This document shows, in pieces, positions 1-8,554 of a stretch of DNA of 31,773 bases. The notes below the pieces were generated by a model. The model was given only the letters and a program-made list of their open reading frames with translations, did no database searches and was not told the origin of the DNA. The translations under genes were made by a program, and so were the position numbers. Source of the stretch: UBA2093 sp044340485 (GTDB taxonomy: Bacteria > Actinomycetota > Acidimicrobiia > Acidimicrobiales > Ilumatobacteraceae); contig JBIITN010000019.1 of the NCBI GenBank assembly GCA_044340485.1, positions 1 through 31,773 on the forward strand. Direction: 5' to 3'. Numbering within the stretch: the first letter of the stretch is position 1; every line of letters starts with the position of its first letter.

Positions 1-814
1 TCTGCGCTAGAGAGAGGCCAGCCTGCTCAGCCAGTGGCTTCATGCGTTCGATTGCATCAAACATGCGGTCATGCCAGTAACGCTCTTGGTATACGCCCGA
101 CGCTGTGCCCAACGTGAATCGCGTGTTCTCTGGTGGTGGACCTGGAACATGCTTGCCCGTCAACAGACCACCAGCTGTTGCGTTGTAGGGAATGACTGCA
201 ATGCCCTCTTCTGCACACAACGGGAATAGCTCGCGTTCGTTTTCTCGGAATAACAAGTTGTATCGCGGCTGAATAGAGTCAAATCGCACGGTGCGCAATA
301 ACTCGGCGCGACCAACAGATCGCGCGAGTTGATACGACAAAAAGTTAGAACAACCGACATAACGCACTTTGCCACTGCGAACAAGGTCATCCATGGCCTG
401 CAATGTTTCATCGATTGGTGTGTTTACATCCCAACTGTGCACTTGATACAGATCGATGTAATCGGTGTTGAGGCGTCGCAAACTTCCTTCCACCGCACGC
501 ATGATATTTTTGCGCGAGTTACCGCTATCCCACGGACGAGGACCAGTGGGGTAGTGACATTTCGTGCCCACGATGAACTCTTCACGACGTGATCCCATCC
601 ACTCACCAATGATTTCCTCGGTACGACCCATGTCCTCACGTGGCGCACCAACGGGATAGACGTCGGCAGTGTCGAAGAACGTGATGCCGGCCTCTGTGGC
701 GTAATCGAGAATTGCAAAGGACTCTTCTTTATTGCATTGGAAACCAAAGGTCATGGTGCCAAGGCACAGGCGTGAGACTTTCAGGCCGGTGCGGCCAAAC
801 TGGACGTGTTGCAT
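1..814 (-). CDS. Aldo/keto reductase, 3' end cut by the window edge
   Basis: This is an NAD(P)H-dependent aldo/keto reductase of the (beta/alpha)8 barrel superfamily; the 271 codons visible lack the C-terminus, which lies left of base 1. Reading the minus strand from ATG 814 gives an N-terminus beginning MQHVQFGRTGLKVSRLCLGT, typical of the family. The catalytic tetrad is visible: Asp in FFDTADVY, the Tyr of the same motif, Lys in VGTKCH and His in YQVHSWD. The substrate cannot be told; relatives reduce aldehydes and ketones. A TAGTCT hexamer lies 7 nt upstream of the ATG, so the mRNA is probably leaderless. It diverges from the enoyl-CoA hydratase gene with a 47-bp gap. Confidence 0.93.
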   Translation of the reverse strand, partial: MQHVQFGRTGLKVSRLCLGTMTFGFQCNKEESFAILDYATEAGITFFDTADVYPVGAPREDMGRTEEIIGEWMGSRREEFIVGTKCHYPTGPRPWDSGNSRKNIMRAVEGSLRRLNTDYIDLYQVHSWDVNTPIDETLQAMDDLVRSGKVRYVGCSNFLSYQLARSVGRAELLRTVRFDSIQPRYNLLFRENERELFPLCAEEGIAVIPYNATAGGLLTGKHVPGPPPENTRFTLGTASGVYQERYWHDRMFDAIERMKPLAEQAGLSLAQ

Positions 815-821
815 GCCCTTG

Positions 822-827
822 AGACTA
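822..827 (-). promoter_or_regulatory. -10 hexamer TAGTCT, leaderless promoter of the aldo/keto reductase
   Basis: On the minus strand TAGTCT is followed by 7 nt and then ATG 814. The TANNNT pattern and spacing would put the transcription start at or next to the start codon. No good -35 is seen. Confidence 0.5.
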
Positions 828-861
828 CGTTGTTCGGATACCCCCAACGGAAGGTGACCTC

Positions 862-1605
862 ATGGAAGTTCTGTCAGATTTTGCCAACAACATTCTCACG
901 GTGACGTTGAACCGTCCCGAAGCAGGAAACTCATTAAACGCTGCTTTGTCATCTGGTTTGGCAGAAGCTTTGACACGGGCGAATGACGACCCTGAAGTAC
1001 GCGTTGTAGTTGTAACTGGAGCCGGCGAGAAGATCTTCTGTGCCGGCATGGACCTGAAGGCATTTGCTGCGGGAGAAGATCTTGCAAAAATCGGCGCAGG
1101 AATGGTCGCACTTCAAAAATGCAAGAAGCCAGTTATTGCCGCAGTAAATGGACACGCACTTGCTGGCGGATATGAAGTGGTGATGGCATGTGATCTTGTG
1201 GTGAGTGCCGATCACGCAAAGTTTGGTATCCCAGAAGTGAAGCGAGGCTTGTTCGCCGCTGGTGGCGGCGTTCGTCTTGCATCACGAATTCCTCTTCCGG
1301 TTGCACTAGAGCTAGGACTCACTGGCGACCCCATTGACGCACAACGTGCACTCTCACTTGGACTCATTAATCGGGTGGTGCCTGCTGGTGAGTTGATCGG
1401 TGCGGCTACCGCACTTGCTGCACGTATCACAGCAAACGGCCCGCTTGGTGTGCAGGCAACGAAACAGTTGATGCGCGATGAGATCGGCGAAGGCAACAAA
1501 GAACTGTTAGCGAAGTTGCAAAAAGAAGTGTTCGCAAGCGAGGACGCTAGAGAAGGTTCAGTGGCATTTGCTGAAAAGCGCGCACCGGTGTGGAAGGGTC
1601 GTTGA
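862..1605 (+). CDS. Enoyl-CoA hydratase/isomerase (crotonase family)
   Basis: A 247-residue crotonase-fold protein, the usual length for a single-domain enoyl-CoA hydratase, which hydrates trans-2-enoyl-CoA in beta-oxidation or related acyl-CoA routes. The oxyanion-hole segments FCAGMDLK (about 59-66) and NGHALAGGYE (about 96-105) are present. Both glutamates that act in hydratases have counterparts here, Glu105 and Glu125 (in FGIPEVKRG), so true hydratase activity is possible. The start ATG is preceded by GGAAGGTGA at good spacing, one of the few clear ribosome binding sites in the window. The neighbouring LLM oxidoreductase and aldo/keto reductase suggest a lipid or small-molecule catabolic setting; the exact substrate is unknown. 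Confidence 0.93.
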   Translation: MEVLSDFANNILTVTLNRPEAGNSLNAALSSGLAEALTRANDDPEVRVVVVTGAGEKIFCAGMDLKAFAAGEDLAKIGAGMVALQKCKKPVIAAVNGHALAGGYEVVMACDLVVSADHAKFGIPEVKRGLFAAGGGVRLASRIPLPVALELGLTGDPIDAQRALSLGLINRVVPAGELIGAATALAARITANGPLGVQATKQLMRDEIGEGNKELLAKLQKEVFASEDAREGSVAFAEKRAPVWKGR

Positions 1606-1621
1606 GACTTTCGACGTGCTC

Positions 1622-2662
1622 TTAGAGCAGTACTTGTGCATATGTCTCGAGCATGTGCGCGGGTCCACCTACTAAGAATGTGGTGATACACGTATCGCGC
1701 CATTTAGCGGCCTCATCACGAATCTTGTCGAGTGGTCCCACAAGAGCGACATCTTCCACCATCGCAAGTGGGATAGCAGCAGCTGCTTCTTTCTTTTTTC
1801 CTTCGAGATACAGATCTTGCACTTTCAGTGCGACGTCTTCATATCCCATGCGTGCAAACACTTCAAAGTGAAAGTTTGCACCGCGCGCACCCATTCCACC
1901 TGCGTATAAAGCAAGGAATGGCCGCACAACATCGGCGCACTTTTCCACATCATCACCTGGAACAACAGTCATGACCGCTGCTACTTCAAACCGATCGGCT
2001 TTTGTTGGGTCTCCCGCTTTTGTGAAACCTTCATTGAGACATTCGCGGTAGTGCGCGTCGTCTTTTGGGCTGAAAAACATCGGCAACCATCCGTCGCAAA
2101 TTTCGGCTGATAGTGCGACGTTCTTGGGGCCTTCCGCTCCAAGAAAAATCGGTATCTCTGTGCGACGCGGATGAATGGTGCTCTTTAGTGATTTGCCTAA
2201 CCCTGCACCACCTTGGTACGGCATGTTGTAAAACTCGCCATGGAAATCAACGGGTTCGTCACGCGCGACGATGCGACGCACAATCTCTACGTACTCACGT
2301 GTGCGTGCCAGTGGTTTTGGATAGGGCTGTCCGTACCAACCCTCCACCACTTGTGGGCCCGATGCACCAAGACCAAGGATGAAACGGCCATCACACAAAT
2401 GGTCCATTGTCATTGCCGCCATCGCAGTTGCCGCCGGTGTGCGCGCACTCATCTGAATGATGGATGTGCCTAGGCGGATGTGAGAGGTCTGAGAACCCCA
2501 CCAGGCAAGCGGTGAGAGAGCATCGCTGCCGTAGGCCTCTGCGGTCCATGCGCTGGTATAGCCCAGGCGTTCTGCTTCGAGGATCGCTTCTTGAGCGTCG
2601 TGTGGTGGACCGCTACCCCAATACCCAGTGCTGTATCCGAGGCTCACATTCCGTGTAGTCAT
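1622..2662 (-). CDS. LLM-class F420-dependent oxidoreductase
   Basis: A 346-residue luciferase-like monooxygenase (LLM) family flavin/F420 oxidoreductase. Visible family landmarks are the N-terminal strand LGYSTGYWG, the SAWTAEAYGSDAL segment, RLGTSIIQM..RTP, the glycine-rich LGLGASGPQVVEGWYG motif, PIFLGAEGPKNVALSAEICDGWLP and a C-terminal substrate cap. The sequence resembles the mycobacterial F420-dependent LLM oxidoreductases rather than FMN-dependent bacterial luciferase, which fits an actinobacterium. The substrate is not predictable. Upstream of ATG 2662 lies TAAGGTGAACCT, which can be read either as -10 TAAGGT plus 6 nt or as a Shine-Dalgarno AAGGTGA; both support this start. It converges with the enoyl-CoA hydratase and diverges from the AlkX-like gene. 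Confidence 0.93.
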   Translation of the reverse strand: MTTRNVSLGYSTGYWGSGPPHDAQEAILEAERLGYTSAWTAEAYGSDALSPLAWWGSQTSHIRLGTSIIQMSARTPAATAMAAMTMDHLCDGRFILGLGASGPQVVEGWYGQPYPKPLARTREYVEIVRRIVARDEPVDFHGEFYNMPYQGGAGLGKSLKSTIHPRRTEIPIFLGAEGPKNVALSAEICDGWLPMFFSPKDDAHYRECLNEGFTKAGDPTKADRFEVAAVMTVVPGDDVEKCADVVRPFLALYAGGMGARGANFHFEVFARMGYEDVALKVQDLYLEGKKKEAAAAIPLAMVEDVALVGPLDKIRDEAAKWRDTCITTFLVGGPAHMLETYAQVLL

Positions 2663-2668
2663 AGGTTC

Positions 2669-2674
2669 ACCTTA
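2669..2674 (-). promoter_or_regulatory. -10 hexamer TAAGGT (or ribosome binding site) of the LLM oxidoreductase
   Basis: TAAGGT on the minus strand ends 6 nt before ATG 2662. The overlapping AAGGTGA could instead act as a ribosome binding site, so this case is ambiguous. Confidence 0.4.
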
Positions 2675-2683
2675 GGTCGTTTC

Positions 2684-2689
2684 TACTGT
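2684..2689 (+). promoter_or_regulatory. -10 hexamer TACTGT, leaderless promoter of the AlkX-like gene
   Basis: TACTGT is followed by 7 nt and ATG 2697. It lies only 9 bp from the opposing -10 of the LLM gene, so the two polymerases would compete for this 34-bp intergenic region. Confidence 0.5.
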
Positions 2690-2696
2690 GGTGGGA

Positions 2697-3896
2697 ATGG
2701 TTCGTGAGATCTCGCTGTCTGCTGCGCGCCGCCTGGCAATTGCTGCACAAGGTCTTGGGCGAGCACGACCAAGTGGGATGGCAACACGACGCCAGCTTTC
2801 TTCGGTGATGAATCACATTGGACTTATTCAAATTGATTCGGTGAATGTGCTTGCACGCAGTCACGAACTGGTGCTGTTTTCTCGTCTTGGGATGCACGCA
2901 AAAGACCTCATTGCAAAAGCAACACAACACGGTGATCTATTTGAGTACTGGGGTCACGAAGCTGCCCACATTCCCACTGCACACCATCCACTTTTTCGAT
3001 TTCGGATGCAGGAAAATTCCGATGGTCATTGGATTCAGCGGGTGTCTCACGAATTACAGAAAAAAGATCCGACATTTCTTGATGAAGTACTACAACGAGT
3101 CCGTCATGAAGGCCCCATTGTTGCAAGTGATATTTCAACACGACGTGGTCCGAAGGGTCCCTGGTGGGATTGGGACGCAGGCAAGCGCGCCTTAGAAGTG
3201 TTGTTCTGGAGAGGTGATGTCACTGCATATCGCCGCAGTTCAGATTTTGCGCGGGTCTATGACGTTGTTGAGCGCGTGTTACCCAAAGAGATATTAAATG
3301 TGCCGTCACCGTCTGAATATGAATCTCGCAAGCAGTTGTTACTACTTGCAGCGAAGTCGTGTGGCATTGGTACTGCCCGTGATCTGGCCGATTACCACCG
3401 GCAAAAACCCAAAGAATGCAGTCACATCGTGCAAGAGCTGGTCGACAGTGGCGAGCTGACACAAGTACGCGTACAAGGATGGCGTGAGGATGCGTTCATG
3501 ACCCCGAATACTTCAATGCCGCGACAAGTGTCAGCACGCGCATTGTTGTCTCCATTTGATTCGCTCATTTGGTACCGACCACGAACTGAACGATTGTTTC
3601 ACTTTCACTATCGGCTAGAGATTTATACGCCTGCTGCCAAACGCACGTATGGCTATTACGTGTTGCCGTTTTTGCTTGATGATCAATTGGTGGCGCGAAT
3701 AGATCTCAAAGCTGATCGACACGCAGGCATACTCCGCGTACAAGCTGCATATCACGAAGACGGAGTCGATACGAAACGAACAGCGCGAGAGTTAACAAGC
3801 GAATTACAGGCAATGGCTCAGTGGCTCAACTTGTCCGACATCCATGTGCAGCGCAAAGGAAACTTGGCAAGTGAGCTGCGTCGCTCTATGAAGTAA
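2697..3896 (+). CDS. Winged-helix DNA glycosylase of the AlkX/YcaQ (HTH_42) family
   Basis: About 399 residues, the usual length for the YcaQ family, whose characterised members unhook DNA interstrand crosslinks or excise bulky alkylated bases. The segment IGLIQIDSVNVLARSHELVLFSR carries Gln45-x-Asp47, matching the QxD catalytic motif described for AlkX-type enzymes (QxQ in the AlkZ branch). The FEYWGHEAAHIP segment and the C-terminal LSPFDSLIWYRPRTERLF..YEIY-like block are also family landmarks. GTG codons at 2688 and 2691 are alternative starts, but ATG 2697 is chosen because TACTGT sits 7 nt before it and no ribosome binding site serves the GTGs. Activity on a given lesion is inferred from the family only. 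Confidence 0.88.
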   Translation: MVREISLSAARRLAIAAQGLGRARPSGMATRRQLSSVMNHIGLIQIDSVNVLARSHELVLFSRLGMHAKDLIAKATQHGDLFEYWGHEAAHIPTAHHPLFRFRMQENSDGHWIQRVSHELQKKDPTFLDEVLQRVRHEGPIVASDISTRRGPKGPWWDWDAGKRALEVLFWRGDVTAYRRSSDFARVYDVVERVLPKEILNVPSPSEYESRKQLLLLAAKSCGIGTARDLADYHRQKPKECSHIVQELVDSGELTQVRVQGWREDAFMTPNTSMPRQVSARALLSPFDSLIWYRPRTERLFHFHYRLEIYTPAAKRTYGYYVLPFLLDDQLVARIDLKADRHAGILRVQAAYHEDGVDTKRTARELTSELQAMAQWLNLSDIHVQRKGNLASELRRSMK

Positions 3897-3933
3897 ACAG
3901 TCTGAAATAAGAAGTATGAAATGAAACGCTGAG

Positions 3934-4776
3934 TTATGCAGCGGTCGGGCGTGTTCCCGCCACGGTGGTGCGGTGCAGTTCTCGGCGGAACCCTGCATAG
4001 TCATTTAGCGCATAGTGCTGAGTTGAACGGTTGTCCCAAATGAGCAGATCGCCATTGCTCCAGCGATGTCGACAGGTGAAACGCACATCGGTGGTGTGTT
4101 GATGAAGCCATGCGAGAAGATCGAGCACTTCTTCGGCCGGGATGCCCTCGAGATCACGAACGTACGCGCGATTGTAAAACAGCACTTTGCGACCTGTTTC
4201 AGGGTGGGTCACCACTAATGGATGAATCTCGGTGTCGTTGGCACTGTCATCACACACAATGTTCATTGACGACAATCCGGAGTGAAGTGGTTGCATCTTT
4301 GGTGAGTAGGCGTCTCGAGCAGTGTGAATTGCGTTGATGTTGTTCAGTTTTTCTTTCATTGCTGGATCAAGCGCGTCATACGCCGCACACATTGATGACC
4401 ACAGCGTGTCACCACCAAAAGGGGGTACATCAAGTGCGTATAACAAGGTGAACGAAGGCGGCTCGGGTTGAAAACTGAAGTCACTGTGCCATGCACCACC
4501 AAAGTTGAATGCGTTACCATCTTGTTTTTCTTTGAGCACTTTGATGACATCTGGATGGTCAGGGCTCGGTTCAATGAAAGGTGCAGGACCAGCAGGGCCA
4601 AAACGCCGTGACAGCTCAACTTGTTCGAGAACAGATAGGGACTGTGCTGGGATAGCCACGATTAAGTGTTCGCACACAGCTTTTTGGAGTTGCAGAAATT
4701 CCTCATCGCTCAAATCACGAATGTCATCGATAAACACAGTGGCGCCAAAGACACCTGTGATGGGCTCAATCCTCAT
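3934..4776 (-). CDS. TauD/TfdA-family Fe(II)/2-oxoglutarate dioxygenase
   Basis: A 280-residue dioxygenase that would use Fe(II), O2 and 2-oxoglutarate to hydroxylate a small substrate; family members release sulfite from taurine or degrade 2,4-D-like compounds. The iron facial triad is visible: His97 and Asp99 in AWHSDFSF and the distal His254 in STQHYALND. Arginines 265/269 near the C-terminus (FRRELHR) fit the 2-oxoglutarate anchor. PPFGGDTLWSSM is another family landmark. The length matches TauD. The substrate cannot be assigned; no transporter is adjacent. The start at ATG 4776 is supported by TAAAGT 6 nt upstream. Divergent, with only a 24-bp gap, from the membrane glycosyltransferase. 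Confidence 0.93.
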   Translation of the reverse strand: MRIEPITGVFGATVFIDDIRDLSDEEFLQLQKAVCEHLIVAIPAQSLSVLEQVELSRRFGPAGPAPFIEPSPDHPDVIKVLKEKQDGNAFNFGGAWHSDFSFQPEPPSFTLLYALDVPPFGGDTLWSSMCAAYDALDPAMKEKLNNINAIHTARDAYSPKMQPLHSGLSSMNIVCDDSANDTEIHPLVVTHPETGRKVLFYNRAYVRDLEGIPAEEVLDLLAWLHQHTTDVRFTCRHRWSNGDLLIWDNRSTQHYALNDYAGFRRELHRTTVAGTRPTAA

Positions 4777-4782
4777 GCCCGC

Positions 4783-4788
4783 ACTTTA
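4783..4788 (-). promoter_or_regulatory. -10 hexamer TAAAGT, leaderless promoter of the TauD-family gene
   Basis: TAAAGT on the minus strand is followed by 6 nt and ATG 4776. It overlaps by two bases the opposing -10 at 4787-4792. Confidence 0.5.
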
Positions 4789-4792
4789 TAGT
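4787..4792 (+). promoter_or_regulatory. -10 hexamer TATAGT, leaderless promoter of the membrane glycosyltransferase
   Basis: TATAGT is followed by 8 nt and GTG 4801, and is the closest match to TATAAT in the window. It supports the GTG start and an mRNA with essentially no leader. Confidence 0.55.
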
Positions 4793-4800
4793 GGACAAAC

Positions 4801-6504
4801 GTGAGTCGTATTGACGTTGGCAAAACCGCCACTCGGGTCTGGATCAGCGCGGTTGTTGTCCTCGTTGTTGCTCTGTATGTGCGAATTACGGTGCTGGCAG
4901 CACGTCTTGCTACCCCCACTGTGTCAGATGAGATCTATTGGTTATTGAACGGCCAGGTGCTGCTTGGGCGTGAGGAAACGCCCCCCATACATGGTCGTTT
5001 CTTCTATCCCATTGGTTACGGGGTCATTACTGCCGCTGCTGATGTGATCGGTGGATCACTGAGCCGTGCATTCCATATCTCTCTTGTCATCAACATGCTG
5101 ATGGCATTTTTGTTGGCAGGGTGCCTGTTTATTATCGGAAAACGTGTCTTCAATTTTTCAACAGAGACATCGACGATTGGTGCAAGCGTGGTTTTGCTCA
5201 TGCCCGGTGTGGCGGCAACAACCACACTCGTGTGGTCTGAATCATTGGTACAGCTCAGCTTTGTATTAGTAGTGCTCGTTGTCTACCTATACCTCGCTGC
5301 GCCAAATATATGGCGGGCATTAGCAGTAGGAACGGTGACGGGACTACTTCCCGCGGTACACGGCCGCTTCACTCTGATCCTGCCGATTGTGGTGGCGGTC
5401 CTTGTTGTCAGCGTCATTCGACGTAGGGCATCCGTGCAGTCAGTTGTCGTCGCCCATGTTTCCTTAGTTGCATTTTTTGTTGTTTCTCGAATTGGCAACG
5501 CATGGTTACGAGATGTGCTGTATCCCAACGCCTCGAACAGAGAAAGCGGGGCGTTAAAGAAGATCATAAATCCATCGTGGTGGGATGAGATCTTTCATCT
5601 AGTGACCGGGCACGCATGGTATGTGATCGCATCAAGTTTCGGCGTGGCCGCAATTGGTGTGTACGTGATTGTTCGTTACTTACGTACATCCGACCGCTGG
5701 GAGCAGCGCACGACGGTTGTGTTTATCGCAGTTTCTTCAACAGCACTTCTTGCAACGTCAGCAATTGCACTGGCGTCGGCGTCACGTGGAGATATTCATA
5801 TCTATGGACGGTATGTCGATGCTTTTGCACCACTCTTTGTTTTTCTTGGCATCGGTGGTTTGCTGACGTTTACACGTTCAAGCCGCATGATGTGGATAGT
5901 TGGTGCGCTCTCAATTATTGGCATTGCTCTTGTTCATGTGCTGCTGTTTACTGAAGATCGAAACCCTCCACCTGGTTATGGCCGTCACAACGTTCTTGGT
6001 CTTGAACTCATTCGTGACATCACAGATTCGCGAGCAATTTGGCCCTTTGCGGTACTTGCATTCGCTTTCACTGCCGGCGTGATAGTGATCTCCCTAGCAT
6101 CAAAGAAACTTGCGGTGTTTCTTGTTGCGTTGCTACTGGCGTGGGGAACAAGTACGGCAATCGACACCGTACGCCCAGGCTTATTTGCGATGAGCGACGT
6201 TGAAATTCCCCATGTTCTCGATGACATCGGCAACGACGCTGTGATTGGATTCGATAGTCGGCCAGACGAAGGTGCGTTATATCGCTTTTCTCATACCTTC
6301 GCGCGCTATCGCTTTATGGTGCATCCATTGCAACTACGTCATTTCAACTTCGTGAATGAGGGAATTCCAGATGACATCAATTGCATGATTGGTTTCATTG
6401 ATCGTGAACCAGACCCAATCGATGGACAGCCGTGGATTTTTGCTGCTAGCGATGAGCTGTACTTCAGGGTGATGTGGCAGCGTCCGGGAACAACCGGTTG
6501 TTAG
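4801..6504 (+). CDS. Polytopic membrane protein, probable GT-C-fold glycosyltransferase
   Basis: A 567-residue integral membrane protein with around a dozen hydrophobic segments, starting with a helix at about 13-33 and ending in a soluble C-terminal tail of about 110 residues. Just after the first helix lies VSDEIYWLLNGQ with an Asp43-Glu44 pair. GT-C enzymes (ArnT, mannosyl- and arabinosyltransferases), which use polyprenyl-phosphate sugars, carry an acidic pair at this place. The overall layout agrees, but there is no strong sequence signature to a named subfamily, so acceptor and donor are unknown. GTG start is chosen from the TATAGT at 8 nt. The stop overlaps the convergent alkyl sulfatase stop by 4 bp. 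Confidence 0.7.
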   Translation: MSRIDVGKTATRVWISAVVVLVVALYVRITVLAARLATPTVSDEIYWLLNGQVLLGREETPPIHGRFFYPIGYGVITAAADVIGGSLSRAFHISLVINMLMAFLLAGCLFIIGKRVFNFSTETSTIGASVVLLMPGVAATTTLVWSESLVQLSFVLVVLVVYLYLAAPNIWRALAVGTVTGLLPAVHGRFTLILPIVVAVLVVSVIRRRASVQSVVVAHVSLVAFFVVSRIGNAWLRDVLYPNASNRESGALKKIINPSWWDEIFHLVTGHAWYVIASSFGVAAIGVYVIVRYLRTSDRWEQRTTVVFIAVSSTALLATSAIALASASRGDIHIYGRYVDAFAPLFVFLGIGGLLTFTRSSRMMWIVGALSIIGIALVHVLLFTEDRNPPPGYGRHNVLGLELIRDITDSRAIWPFAVLAFAFTAGVIVISLASKKLAVFLVALLLAWGTSTAIDTVRPGLFAMSDVEIPHVLDDIGNDAVIGFDSRPDEGALYRFSHTFARYRFMVHPLQLRHFNFVNEGIPDDINCMIGFIDREPDPIDGQPWIFAASDELYFRVMWQRPGTTGC

Positions 6505-7820
6505 CTTTTGGCATTGTGATCTACGACAGTTTGTGATTCGCGACTCGCGGCTTTATAAATACCTTTTGCCATCAGCGACAATTCACTTTTACGTCGCAAC
6601 TCATAAATGTGGGCACGACCTTCGTGAACCTCCGGATCATCAGGTGCTGCATCACCAGCAAAATCGGCAAGATGGCACGCCATACGTAATTCGCCATTTC
6701 GCGCATGTTCAAGTGCACGTGTAATGAGAACGTGAGCCCCACCAGCGATTGTGGCGAGTTCAATTGCAAGGTCCTCATCGCGTGCAGGCTTGAGGTGTGA
6801 GGCATAGCCATCCCACCAACCACCGAACTGACGCCAAATGTTGCGTATAAGAAACTCTGGTTCGTCATACATCGGCCTCAAGTACGGCTTGGCTAACTGA
6901 TCGGCGGGAACGTGCACCGTATGAAGGATGGTGTTTAGACGCTCACCGTTATTCATCATTTCAATGACATCGCGAACAAGTTGTTCTAATACGTCGGCTA
7001 CTTCAGTGAGTACTTTTTGAATTCGACCCGCACCTTCAATGGGTAGACCATGGGCGGGTAGAAGCACTTCGGGTTGACGTGCTGCAATCGCGCGCAATGC
7101 GGCCGCCCATTCGATGGGGTAGCGCTGCACTTTTTGTGGGTTTCCCGCATTCGGAAAGTTCCAGCACATGAAGTCTCCAGTGAATACCCACTTTTTCTCG
7201 GGGATCCACGCCCACAAATGATCGTCAGTTTCGCCTCGCGCGTGATGAAACTCCACCTTCGTGTCACCGAACGTCATTTCTGAATAGTCAGAAACGTGAA
7301 TGTCTGGTTGTAGACAATCCTCAGGAAGAAAATGTTCGATGCCAGTTGCCAGTTTTTCACGGCTCACAATTCCCAGACCATGATCCGCACGAACACCACC
7401 AAATTGTCGTCGGTTAATGGCTACGTTCCAATCATTCGTGTATCGATATCTATCAAATCGTTGTGCAACGTTTGTATGTCCGATGACCTGAGGAACAGGC
7501 TGACCTTTGGATTTTGAGTGCGCTGCGAAGGTAGCGCTCCCTCCTACGTGGTCAATGTGACCATGTGTGTACACGAGAGAGTGAAGCGGGTCTATTGACC
7601 AACGCGAGATCTCTTTGATGATCATCGGTGCAGTATTCGCCGAACTGGTGTCGAAGCAGACGAGACCTTCATCACTTCGCCATACCACGACATGACTAAA
7701 TGATTCGACGATTGCAAGATTGTCCACTAATTCTGACAATTGGTTTGACACTCGATTGGTAGGTTCGTCGGCAATTCCTGCGTCGATAAATCGGGAAGAC
7801 AATGTGAACAGATCAGACAT
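6501..7820 (-). CDS. Metallo-beta-lactamase-fold hydrolase, short alkyl-sulfatase-like
   Basis: A 439-residue MBL-fold enzyme with the di-zinc motif His86-x-His88-x-Asp90-His91 in YTHGHIDHVGG and further ligand regions in RGETDDHLW, FTGDFM and LLPAHG. After the MBL domain, LRPMYDEPEFLIRNIWRQFGGWWDG matches the alkyl-sulfatase dimerisation domain of SdsA1/Bds1-type enzymes, which cleave sulfate from alkyl sulfates such as SDS. It ends soon after, lacking the C-terminal SCP2-like domain of the longer (about 650-residue) enzymes, so the substrate may differ. AAAGG about 8 nt before ATG 7820 serves as ribosome binding site inside the end of the TetR gene, 9 bp upstream. The two genes are very likely co-transcribed. 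Confidence 0.88.
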   Translation of the reverse strand: MSDLFTLSSRFIDAGIADEPTNRVSNQLSELVDNLAIVESFSHVVVWRSDEGLVCFDTSSANTAPMIIKEISRWSIDPLHSLVYTHGHIDHVGGSATFAAHSKSKGQPVPQVIGHTNVAQRFDRYRYTNDWNVAINRRQFGGVRADHGLGIVSREKLATGIEHFLPEDCLQPDIHVSDYSEMTFGDTKVEFHHARGETDDHLWAWIPEKKWVFTGDFMCWNFPNAGNPQKVQRYPIEWAAALRAIAARQPEVLLPAHGLPIEGAGRIQKVLTEVADVLEQLVRDVIEMMNNGERLNTILHTVHVPADQLAKPYLRPMYDEPEFLIRNIWRQFGGWWDGYASHLKPARDEDLAIELATIAGGAHVLITRALEHARNGELRMACHLADFAGDAAPDDPEVHEGRAHIYELRRKSELSLMAKGIYKAASRESQTVVDHNAKS

Positions 7821-7829
7821 GGACGCCTT

Positions 7830-8456
7830 TCATACCGAACGCGATTTCGTTGATTGTTTCGGTGCTTTGTGCGCCAACTCTTCAAATCGATCGAGGATTG
7901 CATTAATTGCTAGGTCAAATCCTTCTTCGGTGACCTTGCGTACTTCATCGGCTGATCGCGATTGTTCGTCAAACTCCTCTATTTCGAAGTATCGATACCG
8001 AGTGCGCCGTACTTCCATGTTGTGTGGAGAGCCAGAGAAATCCTGAACACAACTGCCCATGATGAAACTCTCGATTGCTTGGTAGCAACGAACGAGGTCG
8101 CGCCCTTGCAATCCGAGCTCACGCAACGCGTCGATGCCTCGACGACTAAATAAAAATCCGTTCATGGATGCACCTTCTGAATGAACGATCGACAATCCGA
8201 TATCTGGATATTTTTCAAACACTTGTCGTAATGCCTTAGCTTGATTAATCATTCGTTGTCGCGGCGGCAAGTCGGCACCGGTATCGCTCAGTGTGAGGGC
8301 CTGCCCGATGAACCAGTCGATCATCGCGTCGATGAGGCTTTCCTTGTTTGGGAAATGCCGATACAGGGCGGTGGCATCGACCCCCATCTCATCGCCTAAT
8401 GCCCGCATCGTCATTGACGACAGACTCTGCTTTTCAATGAATTTCACGGCCGCCAC
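7830..8456 (-). CDS. TetR-family transcriptional regulator, N-terminus uncertain
   Basis: A repressor-type regulator with the TetR helix-turn-helix visible as LSSMTMRALGDEMGVDATALYRHFPNKESLIDAM, followed by a helical ligand-binding domain of about 150 residues. It precedes and is probably co-transcribed with the alkyl-sulfatase-like gene and diverges from cfa, so it may control either. The first in-frame start codon is GTG 8456, which leaves helix 1 shorter than usual. Homologous-looking sequence (KKSPYPNDYVVAAVKF) continues upstream in frame without a start until a stop. An ATG at 8499 or 8508 in another frame would join through the six-base A run at 8481-8486 if one base were miscounted. 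The true start may therefore be upstream. Confidence 0.85.
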   Translation of the reverse strand: MAAVKFIEKQSLSSMTMRALGDEMGVDATALYRHFPNKESLIDAMIDWFIGQALTLSDTGADLPPRQRMINQAKALRQVFEKYPDIGLSIVHSEGASMNGFLFSRRGIDALRELGLQGRDLVRCYQAIESFIMGSCVQDFSGSPHNMEVRRTRYRYFEIEEFDEQSRSADEVRKVTEEGFDLAINAILDRFEELAHKAPKQSTKSRSV

Positions 8457-8554
8457 AACGTAATCATTGGGGTAAGGGGATTTTTTGAGCGCGCCACATC
8501 GCCAGCATAGTTATGACGGTCAAAGTGGCTTAGAAAATCGGCAAAAATGTCTGT

